Source: Micromonospora profundi (GTDB taxonomy: Bacteria; Actinomycetota; Actinomycetes; Mycobacteriales; Micromonosporaceae). Taken from it: a stretch of DNA of 64,000 nucleotides. Location: positions 4,001,001 through 4,065,000 of the forward strand of contig NZ_JAATJK010000001.1 of NCBI RefSeq assembly GCF_011927785.1. Direction: 5' to 3'. Under the pieces are notes generated by a model that was not told where the DNA came from, did not search any database, and saw only the letters and a list, made by a program, of their open reading frames with translations. The position numbers and the translations under genes were made by a program. Shown here piece by piece: positions 38,071 to 48,511 of the stretch (positions are counted from its first letter, which is position 1; the number at the start of each line of letters is the position of its first letter).

Positions 38071-39210
38071 TCAGCGGCGGGCGTTGAGCCGGGCGGCCTG
38101 GCGCGTCAGGTGGTCCCGTTCGGCGAGGTTCGGTGCTTTCAACGCCGCTTCGGCGTACAGCCGTGCCGCCGTCGCCAGGTCGCCGTCGCGTTCGCGCAGG
38201 TAGGCCGCCACCGCAGTGTGGCGCGGCAGCGCGTCGTCCAGCGCCGCGAGCGCCGCCAGACCGGCGCGTGGCCCGTCGGCCTGACCGACGGCCACCGCGC
38301 GGTTCAGCCGTACGACAGGGCTGTCGGTCAGCCGCACCAACTCGTCGTACCACTCGACGATCTGCACCCAGTCGGTCTCCTCGGCGGTGGGCGCGTCGGC
38401 GTGCAGGGCCGCGATGGCCGCCTGAGCCTGGTACTCGCCCAGCCGGTCGCGGGCGAGGGCCGCCTGGAGGATCCCGATGCCCTCGGCGATCGACGCGGTG
38501 TCCCACCGGCCGCGGTCCTGCTCGGCGAGCGGCACGAGGCTGCCGTCGGGCGCGGTCCGGGCTGCCCGCCGGGCGTGGTGCAGCAGCATCAGGGCGAGCA
38601 GTCCCGACACCTCCGGATGGTCGATAGCGGCCGCGAGCTGCCGCGTGAGCCCGATGGCCTCGGCGGCCAGGTCGACGTCTCCCGAGTAGCCCTCGTTGAA
38701 GACCAGATAGAGCACGCGCAGCACGGTGGCGACGTCCCCGGGCTGGTCGAACCGCACGCCCGAGACGGTGCGCTTGGCTCTGCTGATCCGCTGCGCCATT
38801 GTCGCCTCGGGCACCAGGTAGGCCCGCGCGATCTGGCGGGTGGTCAGCCCACCGACGGCGCGCAGCGTGAGCGCGACAGCCGACGACGGCGTGAGCGACG
38901 GGTGCGCGCACAGGAAGTAGAGCTGAAGCGTGTCGTCCACAGCGCGCGCCGGGCCGGGCGCCGGTTCCTCGTCGACGAGGTCCTCGCGCCGCCGACGAGC
39001 GGCTTCGGAGCGTGTCGCGTCGAGGAACCGGCGCCAGGCCACCGTGACCAGCCAGCCCTTTGCATCCTGCGGCGGATCGGTCGGCCAGACGCGGACGGCC
39101 TCGACCAGGGCGTCCTGCACGGCGTCCTCGGCCGCCGCGAAGTCAGCTCCGCGGCGGACGAGGACACCGAGCACGCTCGGCAGGAGACGCCGGAGCAGGA
39201 CCTCGTTCAC
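38071..39210 (-). CDS. ECF42-type RNA polymerase sigma factor with C-terminal TPR-like domain
   Basis: The protein has 379 residues. The N-terminus lacks a long region before sigma-2; ADFAAAEDAVQDALVEAVRVWP and GWLVTVAWRRFLDATRSE form region 2, and LTLRAVGGLTTRQIARAYLVPEATMAQRISRAKRTV forms region 4. About 200 residues of DUF6596/TPR-like helices follow (FNEGYSGDVDLAAEAIGLTRQL onwards), the ECF42 hallmark. It directs RNA polymerase to a small regulon, with control by the C-terminal domain rather than an anti-sigma factor. The GTG start overlaps the DGPF gene's stop as GTGA, so both are made together. Confidence 0.93.
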   Translation of the reverse strand: MNEVLLRRLLPSVLGVLVRRGADFAAAEDAVQDALVEAVRVWPTDPPQDAKGWLVTVAWRRFLDATRSEAARRRREDLVDEEPAPGPARAVDDTLQLYFLCAHPSLTPSSAVALTLRAVGGLTTRQIARAYLVPEATMAQRISRAKRTVSGVRFDQPGDVATVLRVLYLVFNEGYSGDVDLAAEAIGLTRQLAAAIDHPEVSGLLALMLLHHARRAARTAPDGSLVPLAEQDRGRWDTASIAEGIGILQAALARDRLGEYQAQAAIAALHADAPTAEETDWVQIVEWYDELVRLTDSPVVRLNRAVAVGQADGPRAGLAALAALDDALPRHTAVAAYLRERDGDLATAARLYAEAALKAPNLAERDHLTRQAARLNARR

Positions 39211-39614
39211 TCAGTGATCGTGGGCGGGGCCGTCAGGAACGGGCGCAGCTCAAGCCACTCGTGGATGGGCTTCCCGCCGGCCCCCGGAGCGGCGGACAAC
39301 TCCCCGGCCAGTTCGACGGCGCGCTCGTAGCTGTCGACGTCGATCACCATCCAGCCGGCGATGAGGTCCTTGGTCTCGGCGAACGGGCCGTCGGTGACCG
39401 GCGGGCGGCCCTCACCGTCGTACCTGACGAACGTGCCCTCGGGGGCGAGCGCCTGCCCGTCGACGTACTCGCCGGTGCCTTCGAGCCGGGCCGCGAAGTC
39501 GTTCATGTACTGGATGTGCGCCGAGATCTCCTCGGGGGTCCACTTGTCCATGGGGACGTCGTTGACCGCCGGCGGGGCGCCTCGGTAGTGCTTGAGCAGC
39601 AGGTACTTGGCCAT
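39207..39614 (-). CDS. DGPF/YciI-family protein (ECF42 partner)
   Basis: The protein has 135 residues. MAKYLLLKHYRG opens the ferredoxin-like YciI fold, and VTDGPFAETKDLIAGWMVIDVDS carries the DGPF signature and the fold's active-site region. DGPF genes are the usual neighbours and targets of ECF42 sigma factors. The reaction, if any, is unknown. The ATG follows GGAGAGACG. The sigma gene starts within its stop codon. Confidence 0.92.
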   Translation of the reverse strand: MAKYLLLKHYRGAPPAVNDVPMDKWTPEEISAHIQYMNDFAARLEGTGEYVDGQALAPEGTFVRYDGEGRPPVTDGPFAETKDLIAGWMVIDVDSYERAVELAGELSAAPGAGGKPIHEWLELRPFLTAPPTITE

Positions 39615-39741
39615 CGCGTCTCTCCTCGAAGCTGATCCGACCCATTGTGGTCGCGCTCACCCCGGGGACGGAACCAGACCCGCGTTCTCGACATCAGTGC
39701 CCGAAAAAGTTGCGCGGACTTGTCGGGCTGGGCACGTGCAG

Positions 39742-39789
39742 GAGCGTGATTCCGCTCCGACATCACGATGCCGGAGCGGAATCACGCTC
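39742..39789 (-). terminator. Strong hairpin after pectate lyase gene
   Basis: A perfect 18-bp stem runs from GAGCGTGATTCCGCTCCG (39742-39759) to 39772-39789 with a 12-nt loop, 31 bp past the pectate lyase stop. The length makes it a likely terminator or RNA end. Confidence 0.8.
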
Positions 39790-39819
39790 TGAGGGGACCC
39801 GGTGACGGAAAGCAGTCGC

Positions 39820-41385
39820 CTAGCTGGCGTACGTCTCGAACTCGCCGACTCGCGGCGTACCACTTGAGCTGTTGATCTTGAAGTTGATCTTGGTCAGTGA
39901 GGTTGCCGCGAAGCTGATGGAACCCGCCCCACTGCCGGATGCCAGGACGGCGCCGGTGTCGTTGTTGATGAGCTGCCAGGACCCGATGGAGCCCTGGGTG
40001 CCTGACGGTTCACGGATGACCACACGGGACACCCGGGTGGCCGAGCCCCACTTGATCGAGATGGTGCCGGTCGACCCGGCCGGGGACCAGTAGGTGCCGA
40101 GGTTGCCGTCACGCACGTTGCCGTAGCTGGTCCCGCTGGCCTTGCTGGATCCGTCCGCGCCGGCGCCGAGGCTGAGGTTGGTCCCGCCCGACGGCGGCGG
40201 GGTGGTCGGCGGCGGCGTGGTGGGGGCCGGCGTGGTCGGCGGCGGGGTGGTCGGCGCGGGCGTCGTGGGCGACGGGGTCTGCGGCGAGCAGCTGCCGTTC
40301 GACACCCTCAGCCCCGTGTTGGCACCCACCGTCTGACGGATGATGCTCGGCACGCAACTCGCGCCGTCGAGGCTGTACGAGTACGGGATGTTGACAGTGG
40401 TGTTGGACGTCGGGTTCGGGCCGGCGGGGTAGTTCTCGCTGCCGGCGCTGGACCAGGTCACGTTGTCGAAGATGTTGCCGCTGACCTGCCAGTAGCCCCG
40501 CTCGTTCGTGTAGAACGTGCCCAGCACGTCCTTGGAGTTCTGGAAGTAGTTGTTCTCCACCTTGGCCTTCGCCCCGGCCCGGGAATTGATGCCGGACTCG
40601 CGCAGGCTCACGTAGTGGTTGTTGTAGATGTGGGCGGTGCCACCGCGCAGCAGCGGCGTACGGGAGTCGATGTTCTCGTACAGGTTGTGGTGGTACGTGA
40701 TGAAGCCGTTGGAGAGGTCGCTCTCGCTCGACCCGACCAGGCCACCGCGACCGGAGTTGCGCAGGATGCTGTAGGACAGGGTCACGTACTGGGTGTTGTC
40801 CTTCATGTCGAAGAGGCCGTCGTACCCCTCCGACTCGCCGCCCGACGCCTCCAGGGTGACGTGGTCGACCCAGACGTTGCGGACCGTGCTCTCCATGCCG
40901 ATGGCGTCACCGCCGTTGGAGGTGGGCGAGCCCGACTTCTTGACGTTCCGGACTGTCACGTTCTGGATGATGATGTTGCTGGAGTCGCGGATGTGGATGC
41001 CGAGCTGGTCGAAGACGGCGCTGCCGACCCCGATGATCGTGACGTTGCTGATCTGCTTGAGCTCGATCACGCCATCCGCTGTGTTGCAGCTCGAACCGGA
41101 CACCTTGCTGGTGTTGCCGTGGTTGATCGTCCCGCTGACCTCGATGGTGATCGGGGTGCTGCTGCTGGCCCGCCCGCACAACGCCGCGTGGATCGCGGTC
41201 CCGGTGGTCGCGCGTACCGTCTGCCCGCCCGCGCCGCCGGTGGTTCCGCCGTTCTGGGTGGCGTAGCCGGTGGCGCTCCCGACCGCCGCCGACGCCTGCG
41301 GGGTCGACAGGCTCAGCCCTGTCACGATCCCCACGGCCGCCGTGGCCACCACCGCCTGAAGTCGCAGTGCGACTGGTCGTCTCAT
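39820..41385 (-). CDS. Secreted pectate lyase (PL1) with discoidin-type carbohydrate-binding domain
   Basis: The protein has 521 residues. A signal peptide ends near ASAAV. The PL1 parallel beta-helix covers about residues 36-370: NVWVDHVTLE, the calcium region, YHHNLYENIDSRTPLLRGGTAHIYNNH with the catalytic arginine, and NERGYWQVSGNIFDNV. A long TTPAPTTPPP linker follows, then a C-terminal F5/8 type C/CBM32-like module (VRDGNLGTYWSPAGSTGTISIKWG). It cleaves polygalacturonate by beta-elimination with Ca2+. The promoter contains GGAAAGCGGTTTCC, a candidate LacI-type operator. It adds pectin to the plant-wall substrates handled by this region. Confidence 0.94.
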   Translation of the reverse strand: MRRPVALRLQAVVATAAVGIVTGLSLSTPQASAAVGSATGYATQNGGTTGGAGGQTVRATTGTAIHAALCGRASSSTPITIEVSGTINHGNTSKVSGSSCNTADGVIELKQISNVTIIGVGSAVFDQLGIHIRDSSNIIIQNVTVRNVKKSGSPTSNGGDAIGMESTVRNVWVDHVTLEASGGESEGYDGLFDMKDNTQYVTLSYSILRNSGRGGLVGSSESDLSNGFITYHHNLYENIDSRTPLLRGGTAHIYNNHYVSLRESGINSRAGAKAKVENNYFQNSKDVLGTFYTNERGYWQVSGNIFDNVTWSSAGSENYPAGPNPTSNTTVNIPYSYSLDGASCVPSIIRQTVGANTGLRVSNGSCSPQTPSPTTPAPTTPPPTTPAPTTPPPTTPPPSGGTNLSLGAGADGSSKASGTSYGNVRDGNLGTYWSPAGSTGTISIKWGSATRVSRVVIREPSGTQGSIGSWQLINNDTGAVLASGSGAGSISFAATSLTKINFKINSSSGTPRVGEFETYAS

Positions 41386-41622
41386 CTCGCCTCACTTCGT
41401 ATCGGTTTGGTTCTGCCAGTGCGTGCGGCAGCCGTCGCGGCCGCGCTTCTTCGGCACGGGGGCACCACCGACCGCCCTGAATCGACGACGGTCAGTCGCA
41501 AACAGCTCGCCGGAATGCCACAGCCCAGGAAATGGGGAACCGTCGCGCGAACGGCCCTGCGGCTAGCAGCAATGGTCGATGTGTGGCTGCCCGACCCACG
41601 AACGAAACATCGATGTAAGGCA

Positions 41623-41652
41623 ATCGTAGGAAAGCGGTTTCCCTGGAGGCAA
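41623..41652 (-). promoter_or_regulatory. Pectate lyase promoter with internal operator
   Basis: Minus strand: TTGCCT (41652-41647), 18-bp spacer, TACGAT (41628-41623). The near-palindrome GGAAACCGCTTTCC (41642-41629) fills the spacer. It lies 238 bp upstream of the lyase start; the rest of 41386-41823 holds no gene. Confidence 0.55.
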
Positions 41653-41823
41653 GAGCTGGCGCTTGCAGGTTTGTTGCAGTGCCGGTGCCGGAGTCGGCGC
41701 ATCCGCGGTCCCGGCGGCGCGGCTCAGGCGGGTGGCGCCGCCACCCTCAGGACATCGCCACCAACAGCGACGGCCCGCCACGCGGGCTGCGTGGCGGGCC
41801 GTCGGGTGAAGATCGAACGCGCG

Positions 41824-43395
<1,572 letters not shown>

Positions 43396-43428
43396 TCAAT
43401 CCCGTCCCGTCGGCCGTAGTCTCACCGG

Positions 43429-44304
43429 ATGACGGAACCGCAGGCGCACACCCTCGCCATAGCCGGTGTCGACCTGGTCTACGACGTTCGCGGCCCGCTG
43501 CCGCCGACCGACGGACGCCCACCACTGCTCATGATCGGCCAGCCGATGACGGCTGAGGGCTTCGACGCCCTCGCCCCACTCTTCCCCGACCGCACTGTCG
43601 TCACCTACGACCCGCGCGGGCTGGGCCGCAGCATCCGCTCGGACGGCCGGTCCGACCACACACCGCAGCGCCAGGCAGCCGACCTGCACCTGTTGATCGA
43701 GGCGCTCGACGCCGGTCCGGTCGACGTGTTCGCCAGCAGCGGCGGCGCGGTGACCGCACTCGAACTGGTAGCCACCCACCCCGGCGACGTCGTCACGCTT
43801 GTCGCGCACGAGCCGCCCATCAACGCCGTACTCCCGGACGCCACCGCAGCCGAGCGCGCCCGCGCCGCCTTCTACGACGCGTACCAGACCAACGGCGCCG
43901 GAGCCGGCATGGCCGCGTTCATCGCCATGACGTCCTGGCAGGGCGAGTTCACCGACGCCTACTTCGCCCAGCCCACGCCCGACCCGGCGATGTTCGGCCT
44001 GTCGACCGACGACGACGGCAACCGGGACGATCCACTGCTGTCCCAGAATTCGTGGGCGATCACCGACTACGTGCCCGACGCGAACGCGCTCACCGCCGCG
44101 CCGACCCGGATCGTGATCGCGGTCGGCGAGGAATCGGCCGGGACGTACACCGCGCGTACGGCCCTGGGCACCGCGGCGCTGCTCGGCCAGGAAGCCGTGG
44201 TGTTTCCGAGCCACCACGGTGGTTTCCTCGGCGGTGAGTACGGCTACGCGGGCAAGCCGGAGGAGTTCGCGGCGAGGCTGCGCGACGTCCTCGACGGCCA
44301 CTGA
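43429..44304 (+). CDS. Alpha/beta-hydrolase fold protein
   Basis: The protein has 291 residues. PPLLMIGQPMTAEGFDAL leads the fold, VVTYDPRGLGRSIRSD follows, and VDVFASSGGAVTALELVATHPG contains the nucleophile elbow (SSGG, S near residue 104), with a final FPSHHGGFLGGEYGY supplying the histidine. It is most like esterase/epoxide-hydrolase-type cytosolic hydrolases. The substrate is unknown. Divergent from argG; the two share the 153-bp gap. Confidence 0.87.
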   Translation: MTEPQAHTLAIAGVDLVYDVRGPLPPTDGRPPLLMIGQPMTAEGFDALAPLFPDRTVVTYDPRGLGRSIRSDGRSDHTPQRQAADLHLLIEALDAGPVDVFASSGGAVTALELVATHPGDVVTLVAHEPPINAVLPDATAAERARAAFYDAYQTNGAGAGMAAFIAMTSWQGEFTDAYFAQPTPDPAMFGLSTDDDGNRDDPLLSQNSWAITDYVPDANALTAAPTRIVIAVGEESAGTYTARTALGTAALLGQEAVVFPSHHGGFLGGEYGYAGKPEEFAARLRDVLDGH

Positions 44305-44410
44305 CCCGCACGCTCCGAGACACCGGCCCAACCGGCACCCCAACACGACAGAAGGGACATCCGACGCACTAGCATGGCCGTCCGGACGGACTCTGCTGAA
44401 ATGAGGCGAC

Positions 44411-45127
44411 ATGCGGTGGCTCCGGCAGTTGCTGGGCGGCGGCGGGCGGATCCAGCTCGACGCCGAGCGGCAGCAGACACTGCTACACGACGCCCGGCAC
44501 CGGTACGGCGCCCACGCCCGGATCCGGTTCCCCGAGCAGGTCGAGGCGATCACCGGGATGCTCGACGGTGACGACGGCCTGGTGGTGGCAGCCCAGATCG
44601 TGAACCAGGTCGCCGACGAGGCCCATGGCGACCTCCAGGCCCAGGCACACGACATCCACCTACGGACGGGCCGACGGCTCGTGGTGAACCGCCGCAACTA
44701 CCGGCCACTGTGGAAGGAGGCCGGTCCGGCCCTGCGCTGGCCACTGTTCGCGTTGCCGTCCGGCTTCCACCCGTACGCGCAGGTGACCGCCGCCGTCGCT
44801 GTGGTCGGCAGGCAGGCGCCCCGGGTCGACCGGGTGACCGACCCCAACCCCCTGCTGACCCGCATGTTCGAGGTACTCGACCTCACCACCGCCGGCTGGG
44901 AGTACGGGCGGGTGCGGGTCGACACCCACGCCGCCACCCTTGCCGACCGGCTGATCTCCAGCACCGGGCGGCTCCTCACGGCCACTGACGATCCGCCCCG
45001 GCTGCCGCCTCCGGTCCGGGAACTGATGCGGCGCAACAACACCGTCGCCGTCCACGACCCCAACGGCCCACGCCCGGTGGGTGGCATCAACCTGGGCGCG
45101 ATGCTGCGCGAACGCCTCCTGGTCTGA
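44411..45127 (+). CDS. Hypothetical protein
   Basis: The protein has 238 residues beginning MRWLRQLLGGGGRIQLD. No signal peptide or membrane helix is seen. The composition is Arg/Leu/Val-rich with blocks RIRFPEQVEAITGMLDGDDGLVVAAQIVN and PLFALPSGFHPYAQVTAAVAVVG that look like alternating strands and helices. No family is recognised. Reading frame length, normal codon use and a strong terminator 31 bp downstream support a real gene. The GTG-free ATG follows a weak GAGG. Confidence 0.7.
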   Translation: MRWLRQLLGGGGRIQLDAERQQTLLHDARHRYGAHARIRFPEQVEAITGMLDGDDGLVVAAQIVNQVADEAHGDLQAQAHDIHLRTGRRLVVNRRNYRPLWKEAGPALRWPLFALPSGFHPYAQVTAAVAVVGRQAPRVDRVTDPNPLLTRMFEVLDLTTAGWEYGRVRVDTHAATLADRLISSTGRLLTATDDPPRLPPPVRELMRRNNTVAVHDPNGPRPVGGINLGAMLRERLLV

Positions 45128-45158
45128 CAAGCGCCAGGTGATCGTGTCGGACACGAAA

Positions 45159-45189
45159 GGGCGGGCTCGGTGTGGCACCGAGCCCGCCC
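45159..45189. terminator. Bidirectional terminator
   Basis: A perfect 14-bp stem (GGGCGGGCTCGGTG and its complement) with a TGG loop lies between two convergent genes. It is preceded by AAA on one side and followed by GTTGTT on the other. Confidence 0.85.
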
Positions 45190-45208
45190 GTTGTTCGGCT
45201 GTGTCCGG

Positions 45209-46750
45209 TCAGCGTTGCAGGGTCAGCAGGCCCGGACGGTAGGGCAGCAGACCGTAGTCACCGCCGGAGTTGGGCGAGCGGCCCTGGTACAGCAGTTGCA
45301 GGTTGCACGGATCCACAGTCATGGTCTGATCGGCGCTGGTCCGCAACAACTCACCATGGCTGATGTCATTGGTCCACGTCGCGCCACTGTTGGCCTTACC
45401 CGCGAACGGGTTGCTCTCCGTGGCCGCCTGCGGCGTCCACGACCCACCCAAACTGGTGGCCGTGAACGACCGGAAGTAGCGACCCTGCGACCCGATCGCC
45501 TCCACGATCATCAGATACCGACTCTGACCCTGAAGCTTGTAGACCTGCACCGCCTCGAACAAGTTGTTCGTCGAGTCACTCATGATCGTCGTGTAGTTGC
45601 TGCCGAAACTGCCCGGGAAGTTCCCGATCGGCATACTCGCCCGATAGATCTTGCCGTTGTCCCCGGCGAAGAACAGATACATGTTCTGATCGTCACCGAT
45701 CACCGCCTGATCAATCGGACCCGTACCCGAACCCGAGATACTCCCGGTGAACAACGGCTGCGCCGACGACCACCCGTTAGCATTCGTCGGATCCGTCGAC
45801 GTCCGGTACGAGAACGCCGTCGGACCCCACTGATACGCCAACACCCAGATGTTGCGCGGCGCGAAGTAGAACAACGACGGCGCCACAGTCGCCGAACTCA
45901 TCGCGTTCTGCGACGCCGACGCCATCTCGGAGTAGTTCGTGAACAAGCTGAAGTTCATCGAACCCCACCGCGTACCCGTGTCATGCGTGGTCGCATACAC
46001 CAACTGCCGACCGTTGTACGGCGCCACAGTGAAGTCCTTCAACGACACCCAACCCGACCTCGGCTGCGCCAACACACCAGTCGACGACCACCGGTACGTC
46101 GACGGCAGGTTGCACGTTCCTCCCGGCGGCGGAGTCGTCGGCGGCGGCGTGGTGGGGTTGCCTCCACCGTCGACGCGGACGAGCTGCCACTGCTGGTTGG
46201 CGCCGTTCCAGTCGTCGTACTGGACGATGTTTCCGCCGTCGGCGGTCGAGGCGCCCTGCACCTCCACGACCTTGTTGCTGTTCCGGTTGATCAGCCGGAT
46301 GTAGCCGCTGTCCGAGTCGGCCAACCGGAACTGCTGGTTGACGCCGTTGCCGTCGCTCCACTGCACGATGCTGCCGCCGTTGGCGGTGGAGAAGTTGTAG
46401 ACGTCCAGCACCTTGCCGGACAGCCGTGACTTCACCCGGTAGTAGCCACCGCCGGAGTCCACGAACTGCCACTGCTGCTGGTTGCCGTTGTTGCGCGCCC
46501 ACTGCGTGATCCGCGCGCCGTCATTCGTGGCCAGGTTGTACACGTCCAGGGCCTTGCCGCTGTTGCGGTTGACCAGGACGTACCACGCGTTGGTGTCGAC
46601 AGTCGCCGCGGCGGCGGGTGAGGACACCACCGCCACGGCGGCACCGCCTACCAGCATTGCCGCCACGCCGGCGGTGACCAACCGCGGCAACCATCCGCGC
46701 CGTCGCTTCGACGGCGGCGCGATCGATGGAGACCTACCAAAGGCAGACAT
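45209..46750 (-). CDS. Secreted alpha-L-arabinofuranosidase, GH62 with CBM13
   Basis: The protein has 513 residues. The ATG at 46750 has an ideal AAGGAGG box. A long signal peptide ends near AAAA. A ricin-B/CBM13 module with three QQW-type repeats spans about residues 55-185 ([24 protein letters not shown]), followed by a PTTPPP linker. The GH62 five-bladed propeller covers about 205-513: [12 protein letters not shown] (base Asp), [23 protein letters not shown] and [12 protein letters not shown] (acid Glu). It removes arabinose from singly substituted xylose in arabinoxylan. The operator and leader match those of the GH10 xylanase, its functional partner. Confidence 0.94.
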   Translation of the reverse strand: MSAFGRSPSIAPPSKRRRGWLPRLVTAGVAAMLVGGAAVAVVSSPAAAATVDTNAWYVLVNRNSGKALDVYNLATNDGARITQWARNNGNQQQWQFVDSGGGYYRVKSRLSGKVLDVYNFSTANGGSIVQWSDGNGVNQQFRLADSDSGYIRLINRNSNKVVEVQGASTADGGNIVQYDDWNGANQQWQLVRVDGGGNPTTPPPTTPPPGGTCNLPSTYRWSSTGVLAQPRSGWVSLKDFTVAPYNGRQLVYATTHDTGTRWGSMNFSLFTNYSEMASASQNAMSSATVAPSLFYFAPRNIWVLAYQWGPTAFSYRTSTDPTNANGWSSAQPLFTGSISGSGTGPIDQAVIGDDQNMYLFFAGDNGKIYRASMPIGNFPGSFGSNYTTIMSDSTNNLFEAVQVYKLQGQSRYLMIVEAIGSQGRYFRSFTATSLGGSWTPQAATESNPFAGKANSGATWTNDISHGELLRTSADQTMTVDPCNLQLLYQGRSPNSGGDYGLLPYRPGLLTLQR

Positions 46751-46963
46751 GATCCTCCTTGACATGACCAAGAGCCGAACGGTCTGCCCGAAGATGGGCG
46801 CACCGCGACGCGTGGCCGGAGGCATGCGTCGAGAACATGTGCGGTTACAAGACGTCTGCATGCCCTGGCGCACGCCTGAATCCAGATCGACGAGGCTGGC
46901 TCGCCCGGAAAGCCACAGGTATCGTCGTCCTTGAGCATCGACTGTGAGCGATAACATGCTGTT
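46751..46963 (-). other. Untranslated leader of the GH62 gene
   Basis: About 210 bp lie between the TTGACG box and the ATG. The first 130 bp are homologous to the xylanase leader (shared operator, GGACGAC, CCGGGCGAGCC and CCAGGGCATGC blocks). Reading frames are not conserved. Confidence 0.5.
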
Positions 46964-46969
46964 CGTCAA
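46943..46969 (-). promoter_or_regulatory. GH62 promoter element with LacI-type operator
   Basis: Minus strand: TTGACG (46969-46964), 7 bp, then TGTTATCGCTCACA (46956-46943). The 39-bp block 46938-46976 differs from the xylanase promoter at only two positions. Confidence 0.65.
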
Positions 46970-47048
46970 GACGTAATGTTCCGGAATCATCAGGCGGTGA
47001 CAGGCTGTCGCCACAGGCGTGAGCACTCCCGGCCGGGCACCGTGAGCC

Positions 47049-47588
47049 TCACCTCCGACAGCCGCAACGGCTCAGAGCTGGGCTCCTTGGAGCCGGCGGC
47101 TGATTGGCGCTAACATCGACGCCCACGCATAACTTGATCAACCGCCCCGCGCGCCGCGGGTCGGCCGCAGGGAACACGAATCGGACCCAGAGCCCCAGGC
47201 CGGCAGTCAAGGGAACGAACCACCGCAGCCTGGGCGGCACGCCGCGCGGGTCACGCCGCTGCGCCGGCCATCCGGCGAAGGGCGTTGGCTTTAGGGCAGA
47301 CATCAACCTATGGTGGATGCATGCCATCGGTCACGTTCTGCTCGCCTACCGTCACTCACGTGACGGTGCTCGGCGTTGCCCACGTGACGGCGGCACCGCA
47401 GCGCATGGCGGGGATGCGGGTGCCTGTGGTCCGCGCACCGCACTTCGCGCCTACACAGGGGCTGTCGAGCCCGGCGCGAAGCGGTCGAAGCCCTCCCGCG
47501 GAATCGTTGCATCCCAAAACGACCGCCAGGGCGAAGCTATCCAGCTTCGGCCCTTTTTCTTTACCCGGATCCATTTGAAAGGCAGACC
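47049..47588 (+). other. Gene-free leader or small-RNA region before the TraR/DksA gene
   Basis: This 540-bp stretch has no gene I can support. It holds a weak operator-like GGCGCTAACA (47106-47115), a hairpin ACCGTCA/TGACGGT (47348-47367), the direct repeat CACGTGACGG (47357 and 47381, 24-bp period), and a T-tailed terminator at 47528. The order fits a short transcript or an attenuated leader. Confidence 0.4.
47528..47559 (+). terminator. Rho-independent terminator or attenuator with T-tract
   Basis: AGGGCGAAGCT pairs with AGCTTCGGCCCT (one bulged G) around ATCC, followed by TTTTTCTTT. It lies 30 bp before the TraR/DksA start, on the same strand, with no gene upstream for it to terminate. 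Confidence 0.75.
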
Positions 47589-47918
47589 ATGAGCATCGAT
47601 CATCGTGCCGTCGACCGCAGTTGGCTGGCTGATCTGCGCGCGTCCCTGGCCGACGACTTCGCCACACAGACGGCGCGGCTGCGGGAACTGACCGAACTCA
47701 GCGCGGACACCGGCGACCCCAGCGAGGCCCACCACCAGGCCGCGCTGTTGTCGGCCACCCGCCGCAACATCGAGCAGATCACCGGCGCGCTGGGCCGGAT
47801 CTCGGACGGCACCTACGGCGCCTGCCAGAAGTGCGGCAAGTCCATTCCGGCAGAGCGGCTCGAGGTTCTCCCGCACGCCCGCTTCTGCGTGCCGTGCCAG
47901 GAGAAGCACAACAGGTGA
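47589..47918 (+). CDS. TraR/DksA-type zinc-finger protein
   Basis: The protein has 109 residues. A helical coiled-coil-like first half (SWLADLRASLADDFATQTARLRELTE) is followed by the C4 zinc finger GACQKCGKSIPAERLEVLPHARFCVPCQEKHNR. Proteins of this family reach into the RNA polymerase secondary channel and modulate initiation. Here the two tip acidic residues typical of true DksA are not evident, so the effect on polymerase is uncertain. The ATG follows AAAGG. A strong hairpin ends the gene. The unusual leader suggests conditional expression. Confidence 0.88.
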   Translation: MSIDHRAVDRSWLADLRASLADDFATQTARLRELTELSADTGDPSEAHHQAALLSATRRNIEQITGALGRISDGTYGACQKCGKSIPAERLEVLPHARFCVPCQEKHNR

Positions 47919-47925
47919 CACCCGA

Positions 47926-47964
47926 TGTGGCTGCCGTGCCGCCTTCTACAGCACGGCAGCCACA
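47926..47964 (+). terminator. Terminator of the TraR/DksA gene
   Basis: A perfect 14-bp stem, TGTGGCTGCCGTGC (47926-47939) with 47951-47964, lies 7 bp after the stop codon. Confidence 0.8.
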
Positions 47965-48042
47965 CCCCGGGGGCGAGGTCGTTGATCGACGCCGTCGTCG
48001 ACCGGGCCGGTCAGGTGGCGGTGGCCGTGGCGGAGTCTCGGT

Positions 48043-48435
48043 TCACGGCCCGTCCGGAGTGTTGGCCGGCTGCTGCCCCGGCCAGAAGGGCCACTCCTCG
48101 AACGACCGGCAACGCCCATCGTCGGCGAACCGCATGACCCACAGGTCGCGGTACTCCTGGTGCACCGGGTCGCCGTAGCGGACCTCCTGGCGCGACACCG
48201 CAGTGTCGCCGTCGACAGCGACGATCTCCGTGGTCATCTGGAATATCTCGTCGGGGCCCTCGCGCTGCTTTTCCCACATCCGGGCGATGGCCGGCAGACC
48301 GACGACGGGCGTCCAGTACGGGCCCTGCTGGTAGCTCGCGTCCTCGGTGAAGAGAGCGGCCAACGCGTCAGTGCCCGGCGTCCGCCACGCCCGCTCGTAG
48401 CCGGCGATCCAATCGGCAACGTCCGTCCTGTTCAT
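48043..48435 (-). CDS. NTF2-like/SnoaL-like protein
   Basis: The protein has 130 residues. DVADWIAGYERAWRTPGTDALAALFTEDASYQQGPYWTPVVGLPAIARMWEKQREG is the start of a SnoaL-like cone fold, followed by the beta-sheet VAVDGDTAVSRQEVRYGD and YRDLWVMRFADDGRCRSFEEWPFWPG. Members bind or isomerise small molecules; the role here is unknown. The ATG at 48435 was preferred to upstream alternatives because the fold begins there. A neighbouring acyltransferase-like gene lies upstream on the same strand. Confidence 0.83.
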   Translation of the reverse strand: MNRTDVADWIAGYERAWRTPGTDALAALFTEDASYQQGPYWTPVVGLPAIARMWEKQREGPDEIFQMTTEIVAVDGDTAVSRQEVRYGDPVHQEYRDLWVMRFADDGRCRSFEEWPFWPGQQPANTPDGP

Positions 48436-48511
48436 GGACCTCACATTGCCATCCGTCGGGCGGCGCGACCCGCCAAACGACGTCCGCGTGGCGTTCAACG
48501 AGCAGGCCGTC

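Noticed and set aside
47285..47578. Small plus-strand frame starting near 47285 (about 97 codons)
   Set aside because: It reads through the terminator stem and T-tract and has Pro/Ser-rich composition. It is more likely part of a leader or small RNA.
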